DNA from: Candidatus Woesearchaeota archaeon | Lineage (GTDB): Archaea; Nanobdellota; Nanobdellia; Woesearchaeales; GW2011-AR4 | Direction: 5' to 3' | Assembly: GCA_016180235.1 (NCBI GenBank) | Contig: JACPBQ010000002.1 | Location: 128,206-192,205, forward strand | Length of the DNA: 64,000 nucleotides | Shown: positions 1-9,345 of the stretch, one piece after another | Numbering within the stretch: the first letter of the stretch is position 1 | Layout: the number at the start of each line of letters is the position of its first letter | Notes under the pieces: generated by a model | Database searches by the model: none | What the model was told of the DNA's origin: nothing | What the model saw: only the letters and a program-made list of their open reading frames with translations | Position numbers and translations under genes: made by a program

Positions 1-1
1 A

Positions 2-439
2 TACCAATACATAGAAATCAATAAGAAAAACATCAAGGATGAGGACATAAACAATGCTGTTATTGATTTTAAGGTGGAGAAAAAGTGGCTGATAGACAAC
101 GATGCAGATGAAAATGGTGTTGTTTTGAACAGATACATGGCCTTATGGGAAGAATTGGAAACGGAAAAAACAGGCTCTGATGCAGAATATGCCTATTACG
201 AGGCAGAAACGCCATCCTTCTCTTATTTCGCCATCGCTGTCAAGGAAAAAATTGTTCCTGAGGAAGTTGCTGAAAATGCAACGCCAGCTAATGTTACGGA
301 GCCGTTAGGAGAAATAAATGAAACCGAGGAAATAAAAGAGGAAGTTCCAAAGAAAAGCTATGGCTTATTGATAATAATGGCTGCTGTAATCCTGGCCGTT
401 TTAATCAGTTATTTTAACTATCGGAGAAAAAGAAGATGA
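2..439 (+). CDS. C-terminal part of a PGF-pre-PGF-domain-like surface protein with C-terminal TM anchor (5' end outside window)
   Basis: Frame open from window start; 'VVLNRYMALWEELETEKTGSDAEYAYYEAETPSFSYFAI' resembles PGF-pre-PGF domain; Glu-rich linker; TM 'YGLLIIMAAVILAVLISYF' then RRKRR. Confidence 0.75.
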   Translation, partial: YQYIEINKKNIKDEDINNAVIDFKVEKKWLIDNDADENGVVLNRYMALWEELETEKTGSDAEYAYYEAETPSFSYFAIAVKEKIVPEEVAENATPANVTEPLGEINETEEIKEEVPKKSYGLLIIMAAVILAVLISYFNYRRKRR

Positions 440-619
440 AATGGATAATGAGAGTCCAGAAAATAGGAAGAATACAAAGAAAAGTGATTTTGTGCTTATT
501 GAAGAAATAAAAGATAAAAAGCTAGTCTTTTGGTGTTGATAAAAAAGAAAAAATTAAAGGATAAAATAAAAAAGTGCTATGCTGCACTAGCAATGAAATA
601 AATATTTAAACAGTGCAGC

Positions 620-1423
620 ATGAATCACAAAATAATGACCAGATTGGTTCTTGATCTGAAAAAATCTATAGAAGAGAATGCGTCTGATTACTATGAGAAG
701 GCAAAAAAAATAAAGAAAAAAATAGCCGGGGCAGGGGAAGCATTGCAGAAAAGCCTCAAAAAGCTCAGGGAACTGGAGGCGAAAAGGGAAAAGCATGAGG
801 AAAAAGAGGAAAAGCTGAGCAAGGCGAAGGAAAGGAAAAAGGAATGGTATGAAAAATTTAGATGGTTCATAAGTTCTGACGGCTTTTTGGTTGTAGGAGG
901 AAGAGATGCTACATCAAACGAGATAATAATTAAAAAGCATGCTGAAAAAAATGACCTGGTACTGCATACGGACATGGCAGGAAGCCCTTTTTTTGTAATT
1001 AAAGCCGATAATAAAAAAATCCCTGAGTCCACGATAAGGGAGGCTGCTGACGCTACGTGTACCTTTTCCCGGGCTTGGAAGCTGGGTTTGCAGTCATCGG
1101 ATGTTTTCTACGTTTCTCCGGAGCAGGTAAGCAGGAAAGCCAAATCAGGGGAATACCTTACAAAAGGCGCATTTATGATATACGGCAAGACAAATTACAT
1201 GGAAAACAAAGCCAATTTAGCCATTGGCTTGGCAAAAGACAATGCAGTTATGTCGGGGCCTTTGGAAGCGGTAAAAAAACACTGTGAAAAATATGTTGTT
1301 TTAAAGCAGGGGGATGAAAAGGCAAGCAGCATAGCAAAAAAAATAAGTTATAAATTAGGCGGAAATCTCGATTTGGACGAGATAATAAGGGCTTTGCCTG
1401 CCGGAAATTTTGCTGTTTTCTGA
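620..1423 (+). CDS. Coiled coil + NFACT-R (DUF814) RNA-binding domain protein, stand-alone
   Basis: 'SSDGFLVVGGRDATSNEIIIKKHAEKNDLVLHTDMAGSPFFVIK' NFACT-R signature preceded by Lys/Glu coiled coil. Confidence 0.8.
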   Translation: MNHKIMTRLVLDLKKSIEENASDYYEKAKKIKKKIAGAGEALQKSLKKLRELEAKREKHEEKEEKLSKAKERKKEWYEKFRWFISSDGFLVVGGRDATSNEIIIKKHAEKNDLVLHTDMAGSPFFVIKADNKKIPESTIREAADATCTFSRAWKLGLQSSDVFYVSPEQVSRKAKSGEYLTKGAFMIYGKTNYMENKANLAIGLAKDNAVMSGPLEAVKKHCEKYVVLKQGDEKASSIAKKISYKLGGNLDLDEIIRALPAGNFAVF

Positions 1424-1493
1424 AAAATAATTGTTACTAAAAAGTGGTTAATTAATAGAAAGATTTATAAGGTGGAATTTTTCCAGTTTTAGT

Positions 1494-2420
1494 ATGCAAC
1501 CAGTATTAAAGCTGCATGGAGTAAGGGGATCTATTCCTGCAGCAGACAGGAAATTTATGGAGTACGGGGGTAACACGAGTAGTTATACCCTTAGAACCCC
1601 AGGTAATAGCTTGGTTTTTTTGGATGCAGGAGTTGGTATTCTTAATGCACTGAACGAACTTCACAATCCAGTAGCTGACAGGGTAGTTTTGGCTTTAACT
1701 CACCCTCATGCAGACCACATTCAGGGATTGGCCATGCCAAATGAGCGTGGTGTGGAAGCGCTTCCATGGCTAAGCCAAAATGAGGGATATGAAGGCAAAA
1801 AAGCGGCTTTAATAGGGCCTAAGGGAATTGTAGATGGCTTAAGAGCGTACTACGACAAGAAATTCATTTGGCCGGTTCCTCTGGAATGGATGCCTGGAAT
1901 TGATTTTGAAAACGTCACAGAGGCAAATGAAGGTGGCACTTTCTCTATCGATGATTCAACTAAAGTTACGACAATATACGGAAATCATCCCGTTGCTACC
2001 GGCGTTGTCCTCTACAGGTTCGATATGCAGCATGACGGCCAAAAAAAAGCATTTGTTTTCGCGACAGACCATGAATTTGATTATGTAGGGCCGAACAAGG
2101 AGAATCCGGACGCTGACAAGATAATGAGGAAATATATAGAGTTTGCCAAAGGTGTGGATATATTGTTGGCAGATGCGCAATATGACAGCCACCAATATAT
2201 GACTGGGGGGCCAAAAGACATACGAGGCTTTGGACATTCGCACGCCTACCAGATTATCGGAGCGGCTAATGAAGCTAAGGTAAAAAAAGTAGTATTAACA
2301 CATCACGACAGGAGAGATGACCAATCCATGAAGAACCTTGACAACGATCTCCAAGAAATGGGAAGGAATTTTGGTCTGGAAGTGATTGTCGCAAAGGAAG
2401 GCATGGAATTCAGATTTTAA
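1494..2420 (+). CDS. MBL-fold metallo-hydrolase
   Basis: 'LTHPHADHIQG' HxHxDH motif, 'VRGSIP...GGNTSSY' N-term, later 'ATDHE' and 'LTHHDR'. Confidence 0.85.
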   Translation: MQPVLKLHGVRGSIPAADRKFMEYGGNTSSYTLRTPGNSLVFLDAGVGILNALNELHNPVADRVVLALTHPHADHIQGLAMPNERGVEALPWLSQNEGYEGKKAALIGPKGIVDGLRAYYDKKFIWPVPLEWMPGIDFENVTEANEGGTFSIDDSTKVTTIYGNHPVATGVVLYRFDMQHDGQKKAFVFATDHEFDYVGPNKENPDADKIMRKYIEFAKGVDILLADAQYDSHQYMTGGPKDIRGFGHSHAYQIIGAANEAKVKKVVLTHHDRRDDQSMKNLDNDLQEMGRNFGLEVIVAKEGMEFRF

Positions 2421-2460
2421 TCAAAAACCTTAAAATAGCATTGATATTTTTCTCTAATTG

Positions 2461-3261
2461 ATGAAGCTTCCAATGATAGAGCCGGAAAAAACTTTCCAAT
2501 GCAACCAGTGCGGTAGCTGTTGTTCTCATATTAGGGGCATGATGCCAAGGGACGATAAGGAATTTATACAAAAAATGGCTTATGGCAAATTGCCTTTAGT
2601 GCAGTTAATCCCGATAGAAAAAATGTCATTTCCCTTATGGGACTGGGAAGCAAAAAGGTTTATGGAGTGGCAGAAAGAGGTGGATGTTGATGCAAAAGTG
2701 AAGCCGTCCAGGGGTATTCTTGACTTAAATTCTAATAAAGCGATAATTGTTACTTATTATATGGACTCCGATGCATGCCCCCTACTCCAAGAAAAAAAAT
2801 GCTCAATATACCACAGAAAGAGAGCCTATGTATGCAGGCTTTTTCCTTTCCAGAGAGGCCCTTTCCTAAAAACAAGCCAGGAGCCGACAAAGCATAATAT
2901 GTTTGGGACTTGCGGCGCAATGGATCCATTGATGCCAATAATACCCGAAACTTATGAAGATATGGTAAAATTTTTGTCTAAGGCATTTCCCGACGGCTCT
3001 TTTGAGAATGCAGTGCAGTTCGATTACATAACGGAATGGGTAAACAAAACTATAATAGATTTGATGAGAAAAAAAATGCTCAGGCCTGCAATGAACTATC
3101 CATATGACTTGTTTTTAAAAAGGTTTCAAAATGCGGAAAAGGTTGATTTTACTGATTTTTTAGAGCAGTCAGGATATATAGAGAGTAAAGAAGAATTAAT
3201 AAAAAGTTTTGATGATAATAAGGATGCAAAACAGCTGATTGATGAGTTTTTGAGGCAATAA
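2461..3261 (+). CDS. YkgJ-type cysteine-cluster protein
   Basis: 'FQCNQCGSCCSHIRG' and 'CPLLQEKKCSIYHRKRAYVCRLFPF'. Confidence 0.8.
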   Translation: MKLPMIEPEKTFQCNQCGSCCSHIRGMMPRDDKEFIQKMAYGKLPLVQLIPIEKMSFPLWDWEAKRFMEWQKEVDVDAKVKPSRGILDLNSNKAIIVTYYMDSDACPLLQEKKCSIYHRKRAYVCRLFPFQRGPFLKTSQEPTKHNMFGTCGAMDPLMPIIPETYEDMVKFLSKAFPDGSFENAVQFDYITEWVNKTIIDLMRKKMLRPAMNYPYDLFLKRFQNAEKVDFTDFLEQSGYIESKEELIKSFDDNKDAKQLIDEFLRQ

Positions 3262-3320
3262 TGAAAACTGCACTAATCCTCAGGTTAAAGTCAGAGTTTT
3301 TTTATCAAGCAGTTTTCAGG

Positions 3321-3349
3321 ATTGAAAATTCTTATACCGAATTTTCAAT
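3321..3349. other. Perfect 11-bp inverted repeat/hairpin (ATTGAAAATTC-7nt-GAATTTTCAAT)
   Basis: Read directly from sequence; intergenic between 3261 and 3385. Confidence 0.7.
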
Positions 3350-3384
3350 AATTTAATAAATCCAAGTTATATCCTAATTAAAAA

Positions 3385-3984
3385 ATGATAACCGCTGCTG
3401 AAATGATGGAATTGGAAGCTGAATCTGGAATTCCGGTAATCAGGCTAATGGAAAATGCGGGAAAGGCATTTGCAGATGCCTTAAAAGAAAAAATAAATGT
3501 AAAAAACAAGAAGATCCTCATTGTCGCTTACCATGGCAACAATGCAGGGGATGGGTTTGTTGCTGCAAGGCATCTATGCGATGATTCTGAAGTCAATGTC
3601 CTGTTTGTTGGAGACGAGAAAAAAATGAAAAAGGAAACTTTGGCAAATTTCAAAAAAGTGGACAGCAACGGGAAAATACAGGTTCTGAATCTGGAATCTG
3701 TTGATTTCTCTGATTATGACTTGATAATAGATGCTATTTTCGGGACAGGGATAAATGGGAGCATAAACGACCCGTTAGCGACATTAATCAGCAACCTTTC
3801 AAAGTCAAAATCTTATAAAGTGTCCATAGATATGCCATCAGGAATCAATCCCGATACTGGGGAAAAAGCCAATGCCTTTTTTGAGCCGGATCTCATAATC
3901 ACAATGCATGATATTAAGAAAGGGCTTGAAAGCTATAAAGACAAGACGATTGTTGTTGATATTGGAATAAAAAAGAAAGAATAA
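3385..3984 (+). CDS. nnrE: NAD(P)H-hydrate epimerase
   Basis: YjeF_N-like: 'LMENAGKAFADAL', 'GNNAGDGFVAARHL', 'DAIFGTGING', 'SIDMPSGINPDTG'. Confidence 0.85.
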   Translation: MITAAEMMELEAESGIPVIRLMENAGKAFADALKEKINVKNKKILIVAYHGNNAGDGFVAARHLCDDSEVNVLFVGDEKKMKKETLANFKKVDSNGKIQVLNLESVDFSDYDLIIDAIFGTGINGSINDPLATLISNLSKSKSYKVSIDMPSGINPDTGEKANAFFEPDLIITMHDIKKGLESYKDKTIVVDIGIKKKE

Positions 3985-4853
3985 TGGAATATATATCAAA
4001 AAAAGATATTAAGCTGCCAAAAAGGAAAAAAGACGGCAAAAAAGGGGATAATGGCAGGATTCTTGTTATTGGAGGCTCTAAAGAATATGTTGGGGCGGTT
4101 GCCCTTGCAGGAATGGCTGCATTAAGAAGCGGAGCTGACTGGGTTACAATAGCGGCTCCTGAGAAAGTGGCATGGGCCATTAACTGTTTAAGCCCTGATT
4201 TGGTTACCAAAAAGTTAAGAGGTGATTATTTTTCTTTAAATCATCATAATACTATTTTGGATTTGTTAAAAAAGCATGATGTTGTTTTAATGGGCAACGG
4301 CATTGGATTGAAAAAGGAAACAAAGCAATTCCTGAAAAAAATAATTAAAAAAATAAAAAACCATAAAGTAATCGATGCGGATGCAATCAAAATTCTATCG
4401 GCAAACGACTTGGAAAATTCCATAATAACTCCGCACATCAGGGAATTGGAAATTTTCATGCAAAATTCCAGAATAAAAAAGCCATTGATTAAAAGAATAA
4501 TAAATGAAAAAAATATCCAAAAAAAAGCCTCATTAATAAAGCTGAATTTCCAGAAATTTTTAAATAGAAATAATGTAATTTTGCTAAAAGGGCATGTCGC
4601 AATAATAATATCTAAAAATAAAATCTATTGTAATATGACCGGAAGCCCGGGCATGACTAAAGCCGGGACTGGAGATGTTTTAGCAGGGCTAGTTGCAGGA
4701 TTTCTGGGGCAGGGCAGCAGCTTGCTGCAAAGCGCTGTAAATGCTTCATATTTTGGAAAGATTATAAGCGATATTCTGCTGAAAAAGAAAAAAGGCTTTA
4801 CTTATCTTGCTTCTGATATGGTTGATAATATAAAGAGAGTTCTAAAAAATTAG
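3984..4853 (+). CDS. nnrD: ADP/ATP-dependent NAD(P)H-hydrate dehydratase
   Basis: YjeF_C/carbohydrate kinase-like: 'GGSKEYVGAVALAGMAALRSGADWVTIAAP', 'NMTGSPGMTKAGTGDVLAGLVAGFL'; 1-nt stop/start overlap with upstream epimerase. Confidence 0.88.
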   Translation: MEYISKKDIKLPKRKKDGKKGDNGRILVIGGSKEYVGAVALAGMAALRSGADWVTIAAPEKVAWAINCLSPDLVTKKLRGDYFSLNHHNTILDLLKKHDVVLMGNGIGLKKETKQFLKKIIKKIKNHKVIDADAIKILSANDLENSIITPHIRELEIFMQNSRIKKPLIKRIINEKNIQKKASLIKLNFQKFLNRNNVILLKGHVAIIISKNKIYCNMTGSPGMTKAGTGDVLAGLVAGFLGQGSSLLQSAVNASYFGKIISDILLKKKKGFTYLASDMVDNIKRVLKN

Positions 4854-7024
4854 CCGAACAGCCCAAACAGTCTCAAGAGTCCCTTTGATTTTTTCTCTTT
4901 CTGCTCAATTAATCCATTTATGTCCTGCATCTGCCTCTCTAAATCAGCCACTTGTGCCTTAAGAATTGCTTTTGCATTCTCGTCTGTCACCTGATCTGCC
5001 AGGCTGCTCAGGGATTTGATTGAGGATTCCAGGCTCTGCTTGCTTCTTTCCAGGCTCTGGATTTCGCTTTCTTCCATCTCTTTCGCAAAGCCCAAGAACA
5101 GCTTTATTTTATAGCCTAGGCTTTTCTCTTCTTCTCTCTGTCCAAGCTCTTCCAATGAATCAGAAACTTCAAGCAATCCGTTCGCTTCCTCGTCCAGTAT
5201 TCCGGTAAATTCTCCGGGAACTCCCCTCTGCTTAAGCTCAAGTATTTTCTCGACAACCTGCCTGGGCTTGTTGGAATAAACTGATTCTTTGAAATATTGC
5301 TCCGCAAATTTGCATCTTTTCTTCGCTTCTTTTATAATGAACTCCCTGAAATTGGATTCAGTAAGCCTTTCTTCGCACCTTTCCGAAATTCCTGAGAATT
5401 GGCCGCATCTTCTCTCTCCCTCTTCATAGCACTTAGCTGTCTCCTTCCCCATCCTCGAGCATTCCCTCTCCATCTGCCTTATCTGCTGCCTTGAATCAAG
5501 CTCGCATCTTTGCTCCGTTCTTGAAGATTCCCTCTCAAAGTCTTTTTTTCTCCGTTCCATGCAGCTGCCTATGAAATTATCCTTCCCGCATCCTTTAGGC
5601 ATCTGCCCGCAATACGCTTCCTGGTATTCCCATTCTTTCCTGCACTGGGCTTTAAAGTCATCATAATCATCCAAAACCTGCCGTCCAGTAATTCCCACTA
5701 CATTGCCCGTTATTCCATTGCCGCTGTCATCAATTGTACACCTGATATCAGTTATGCATTCCCCATCAAAGACTTTCTCCGGAGCGCCATTGTTGTTAAT
5801 GCATTCATTTGCCATTCTTTCGGCTTCTTCATTCGTAAAAGGGCATTGTTTTCCGCAGTCTGACTCGCAGCTTGCCTCATTTTCAGAATCAGCATTGCAT
5901 ATTCCGTCTCCGCAGGCTGCATTTTGCCTGCACTCATAGCCGACAACGCATCCTTTATCATCATATTTTAATTCCAGGCTCTCCCCTGCATTGCACTGGC
6001 CGATATCAGCCCTGGGGCAGCTTGCTTCTTTTTGCACGCACTGGTAATACATGCATCCGTTATTGTCATAGAAATCATCGGCATGGGCATTTTCTCCGCA
6101 TTCCGGCATTTTAGCATCGGGGCATTTGACTTTTTCAACAACATTTCCAACGCAAAAATATTCCTTTATGCAGCCTTTATCGTCATACTTCTGGTCCCAG
6201 TATCCGCTGCATTCTTCTTTGGGGTAGGGGACATCTTCGCATTTATACGCCCCCCATCTTATCATGCATTCTTCAATAAAATCATCCTCGTCGCATTTAG
6301 TGCTTTTCAGCTCAAGCTCGCAGTTCCTGTCCTGCTGCTGCCCGTAGTCTTCCCATTCATACCCGCACTCCTGCTCCAAAAATCCCTGCTGCTGCTCCAT
6401 GTATTCTTTTGAGCGGAAGACACACAATTTAATGATAGCTTCCTTGTTTACGGGGCACGAGTTTGCAAGAATCTCCATCTTCTCCAGCTCATCTCTTGCC
6501 TCTTCGATATTGCTACGGCCAAAAGAGCAATGGAATCCTATCTCTTCCCTGCAGCTTGCTTCCATTTCCCCTGCTTTATCGCATGCATTAGAAACATCTC
6601 CTATCTTATCTTTGGCTTTTCCGATTATGATGTCAGCAATCTTATCAGGATCATTGCAATAAGGCATGACTTCTGACTCATCAACCTCGTCTCCTAAAAT
6701 CTCAAAGACCATCTCAAATACCATATCATTTTTGCTTATGCCCTCAAAGTTTCTGCTGAATTCGCCTCTTGGCATTTCATCATCAAAGCCTTCAGGGCCG
6801 CGATTTGGGCCGCTTCTGTCCTCTGCAAAATCTTCTATTGTGCATCCGCAGCCGCTTTCATCAGAAAAGTACCTTCCTTCCTCGCAGTCAAATTTTATTG
6901 TCTTGCATACAGAAGGATCCTGGCTTACGTATTTTCTATCGCTAATGTCCTGGCCCAAAGAGGAATAAGCAGCAATGGCCATAAAGAATAACAGCAAAAA
7001 GGATATTCCAAGTTTGTTTCTCAC
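4850..7024 (-). CDS. Large secreted Cys-rich protein with signal peptide
   Basis: 'MRNKLGISFLLLFFMAIAAYSSLG' signal peptide; many Cys pairs; repeated 'YDDKGC..EYxC' units; C-terminal coiled coil. Confidence 0.7.
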   Translation of the reverse strand: MRNKLGISFLLLFFMAIAAYSSLGQDISDRKYVSQDPSVCKTIKFDCEEGRYFSDESGCGCTIEDFAEDRSGPNRGPEGFDDEMPRGEFSRNFEGISKNDMVFEMVFEILGDEVDESEVMPYCNDPDKIADIIIGKAKDKIGDVSNACDKAGEMEASCREEIGFHCSFGRSNIEEARDELEKMEILANSCPVNKEAIIKLCVFRSKEYMEQQQGFLEQECGYEWEDYGQQQDRNCELELKSTKCDEDDFIEECMIRWGAYKCEDVPYPKEECSGYWDQKYDDKGCIKEYFCVGNVVEKVKCPDAKMPECGENAHADDFYDNNGCMYYQCVQKEASCPRADIGQCNAGESLELKYDDKGCVVGYECRQNAACGDGICNADSENEASCESDCGKQCPFTNEEAERMANECINNNGAPEKVFDGECITDIRCTIDDSGNGITGNVVGITGRQVLDDYDDFKAQCRKEWEYQEAYCGQMPKGCGKDNFIGSCMERRKKDFERESSRTEQRCELDSRQQIRQMERECSRMGKETAKCYEEGERRCGQFSGISERCEERLTESNFREFIIKEAKKRCKFAEQYFKESVYSNKPRQVVEKILELKQRGVPGEFTGILDEEANGLLEVSDSLEELGQREEEKSLGYKIKLFLGFAKEMEESEIQSLERSKQSLESSIKSLSSLADQVTDENAKAILKAQVADLERQMQDINGLIEQKEKKSKGLLRLFGLFG

Positions 7025-7191
7025 TTACACACCTCTTTAGAGGTTGTTATTTTGACTTTTATTATTTAAAACTTATGGTTAGAAGGGCAATTCTTTTAGA
7101 AATCTTTAAATACTATTCTTTTTAATAATATATAAAATTTATCATAAAATAATAAAAAAACTATTAAAATTAATAGTATAATGAAGGCAGC

Positions 7192-7347
7192 ATGGTAAAA
7201 GTCCAGAAACTTCCGTCGGGACAATTGGTAATAACTATCCCTAAAGTCCTTGCAGAATATGAGGGCCTGAAAAAAGGCATGCAACTGGAGTTTAAGAAGC
7301 ACAAGGACGGATTTGTCCTAAGCATAAAAAAAGAGGGCAGTAAATGA
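7192..7347 (+). CDS. Small AbrB/SpoVT-like DNA-binding protein (51 aa; below ORF-track cutoff)
   Basis: MVKVQKLPSGQLVITIPKVLAEYEGLKKGMQLEFKKHKDGFVLSIKKEGSK: swapped-hairpin AbrB pattern. Confidence 0.65.
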   Translation: MVKVQKLPSGQLVITIPKVLAEYEGLKKGMQLEFKKHKDGFVLSIKKEGSK

Positions 7348-7505
7348 GATTAAAAGAGCTGGCAGACTTAATGGAAAAATCAGTAGAAGAAGTAAAAATT
7401 ATGCTTGAGAAGAATGATATTATAGAGCTAAAGCTTACTGAAAGCAATAAGAATAAAATAAGCAAGAAAGAGGGCATCAGCATATCGGAACTGCGACTGC
7501 CTTAA
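7344..7505 (+). CDS. Small hypothetical protein (53 aa), ATGA-overlapping with the AbrB-like ORF
   Basis: MRLKELADLMEKSVEEVKIMLEKNDIIELKLTESNKNKISKKEGISISELRLP. Confidence 0.5.
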   Translation: MRLKELADLMEKSVEEVKIMLEKNDIIELKLTESNKNKISKKEGISISELRLP

Positions 7506-7546
7506 AAATTCAAATAAAATGCATTTTGAAAAAATAGGTGAAAATA

Positions 7547-9256
7547 ATGGTAGGCAATGAATTTATTGTTTTGAGCCTCATTCTGATTATAGCGGTTGTT
7601 GTGTCGTTGGTTATGAGGCTCCTAAAGCAGCCGCTTATAATCGGATACATAATAACAGGGATAATTGTAAGCCGCTATCTGATTCCGGAGTCTGCATTGT
7701 CTATTGCAACTTTTGCGGAAATTGGAGTGGCCTTGCTTCTTTTTCTTGTTGGCCTAAATCTGAATCCCAAGATGGTGAAAGAGGTCGGGAAAGTTTCGAT
7801 TATAACAGGAATCGGCCAGGTGCTGTTTACCTCGCTTATCGGATTTTTCATCGCTAGATATTTTGGCTTCTCCATTACGGAATCAGTTTACATATCAGTT
7901 GCCCTGACCTTCAGCAGCACCATAATAATCATGAAGCTGCTTTCTGACAAAAATGATCTGGAGACGCTTTACGGAAGGATTGCCATAGGATTTCTTATCG
8001 TGCAGGATTTAATCGCAATATTTATCCTTATGGCAATATCTTCGCTGTCTTCAGGCGCTGATTTTACAAGCATGGCTTTGCAGACAGTCTTAAAAGGTGC
8101 AGGGCTATCGATAGCTGTATTCGTGGCAGGAATATACATGCTGCCTAAATTAACCAAGGCAGTTGCGCGCTCCCAGGAATTTTTGCTGTTGTTCTCAATC
8201 ACCTGGAGCCTGGCAGTAGCCTCACTTTTCCTTTACTTCAGTTTCTCGATAGAAATAGGCGCATTGCTGGCCGGAATAACGCTGTCCTTGTCACCATACA
8301 GGTATGAGATAAGCTCCAGGATGAGGCCGTTGCGCGATTTTTTCATCGTGATGTTTTTCGTATTGATTGGCACCCAGGTGGTTTTCTCTGACATAAGCCA
8401 GTACATATATCCAATAATTGCTTTTTCGGCATTTGTTCTTATAGGAAATCCCCTGATAGTCATGATTTTGATGGGTTTGCTTGGATATACAAAAAAAAAT
8501 TCATTCCGGGCAGGCTTGACTGTTGCTCAAATAAGCGAATTTTCCCTGATCCTCATAGCTCTGGGCGTAAAGCTGGGCCATCTGCCATTGGAGATATTAT
8601 CTTTGGTGACTGCAGTAGGCATAATAACAATTACAGGGACAACTTACTTCATCACCTACGGAAACAGGATATATCCTTATCTTTCAAGGTACCTTTCTAT
8701 ATTTGAAAGAAAGGGCAAAAAAGTTGATGAGCACGCTTATCATAAGGATAAGGCGTATGATATAATTCTTTTCGGGCACAACAGGATTGGATATGATTTA
8801 TTGGAATCGTTTAAGAAATTAAGGAAGAAATTTCTGGTTGTTGATTATAATCCGGAAATAGTCATTAACCTTGCCAAAGAAGGCGTTGACTGCAAATACG
8901 GCGATGCAAGCGATTCCGAGCTTCTGAATGAGCTGAATTTAAACAAAGCCAAGGCGGTTATATCAACAATACCGGATATTGACACAAATTTGCTGCTGAT
9001 AAATAAGATAAAAGAAAGCAATGGTAAAGCCATTATCATAGTTGTAGCCCATAGGATTGAGGATGCTTTAAAGGTGTATGAGGAAGGCGCAACTTATGTT
9101 ATTATGCCGCATTTCCTGGGAGGCAAACACGCTTCTGTATTGCTGGAAAAGTATGGCTTCAACATCAATAAGTTTCTTAAAGAAAAAATCATGCATCTAG
9201 AGCATCTCAAAAGAAGAAAAGACCTGGGCCACGAGCATCCCACTCATGATTATTAA
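7547..9256 (+). CDS. CPA2-type monovalent cation/proton antiporter with TrkA-N (RCK) domain
   Basis: Polytopic Na_H_Exchanger domain followed by 'DIILFGHNRIGYDLLESFKKLRKKFLVVDYNPE'; ORF track start 7538 (GTG), ATG at 7547 follows AGGTG. Confidence 0.88.
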   Translation: MVGNEFIVLSLILIIAVVVSLVMRLLKQPLIIGYIITGIIVSRYLIPESALSIATFAEIGVALLLFLVGLNLNPKMVKEVGKVSIITGIGQVLFTSLIGFFIARYFGFSITESVYISVALTFSSTIIIMKLLSDKNDLETLYGRIAIGFLIVQDLIAIFILMAISSLSSGADFTSMALQTVLKGAGLSIAVFVAGIYMLPKLTKAVARSQEFLLLFSITWSLAVASLFLYFSFSIEIGALLAGITLSLSPYRYEISSRMRPLRDFFIVMFFVLIGTQVVFSDISQYIYPIIAFSAFVLIGNPLIVMILMGLLGYTKKNSFRAGLTVAQISEFSLILIALGVKLGHLPLEILSLVTAVGIITITGTTYFITYGNRIYPYLSRYLSIFERKGKKVDEHAYHKDKAYDIILFGHNRIGYDLLESFKKLRKKFLVVDYNPEIVINLAKEGVDCKYGDASDSELLNELNLNKAKAVISTIPDIDTNLLLINKIKESNGKAIIIVVAHRIEDALKVYEEGATYVIMPHFLGGKHASVLLEKYGFNINKFLKEKIMHLEHLKRRKDLGHEHPTHDY

Positions 9257-9302
9257 TCGAAGCAGAAACATTTAAATACTAAATCATATATTAATATACA
9301 TA

Positions 9303-9314
9303 TTAGTATACTAA
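9303..9314. promoter_or_regulatory. Perfect palindrome TTAGTATACTAA downstream of TATA-like TTTAAATA (9271), possible operator of the 9346-13873 gene set
   Basis: Sequence inspection. Confidence 0.45.
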
Positions 9315-9345
9315 ATTAGGAAAAAAAGAGGATTTTGAATTAGAA

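Noticed and set aside
691-1032. Antisense ORFs such as 691-1032 (-), 12158-12661 (-), 50654-51172 (-), 55907-56488 (-)
   Set aside because: Overlap strong sense-strand genes, with low-complexity Phe/Ser/Leu compositions typical of reverse reading of Lys/Glu-rich genes
3984-4853. Split Nnr as a frameshifted fusion
   Set aside because: Clean 1-nt TAATG overlap and complete domains on both sides indicate two genuine genes rather than a broken one
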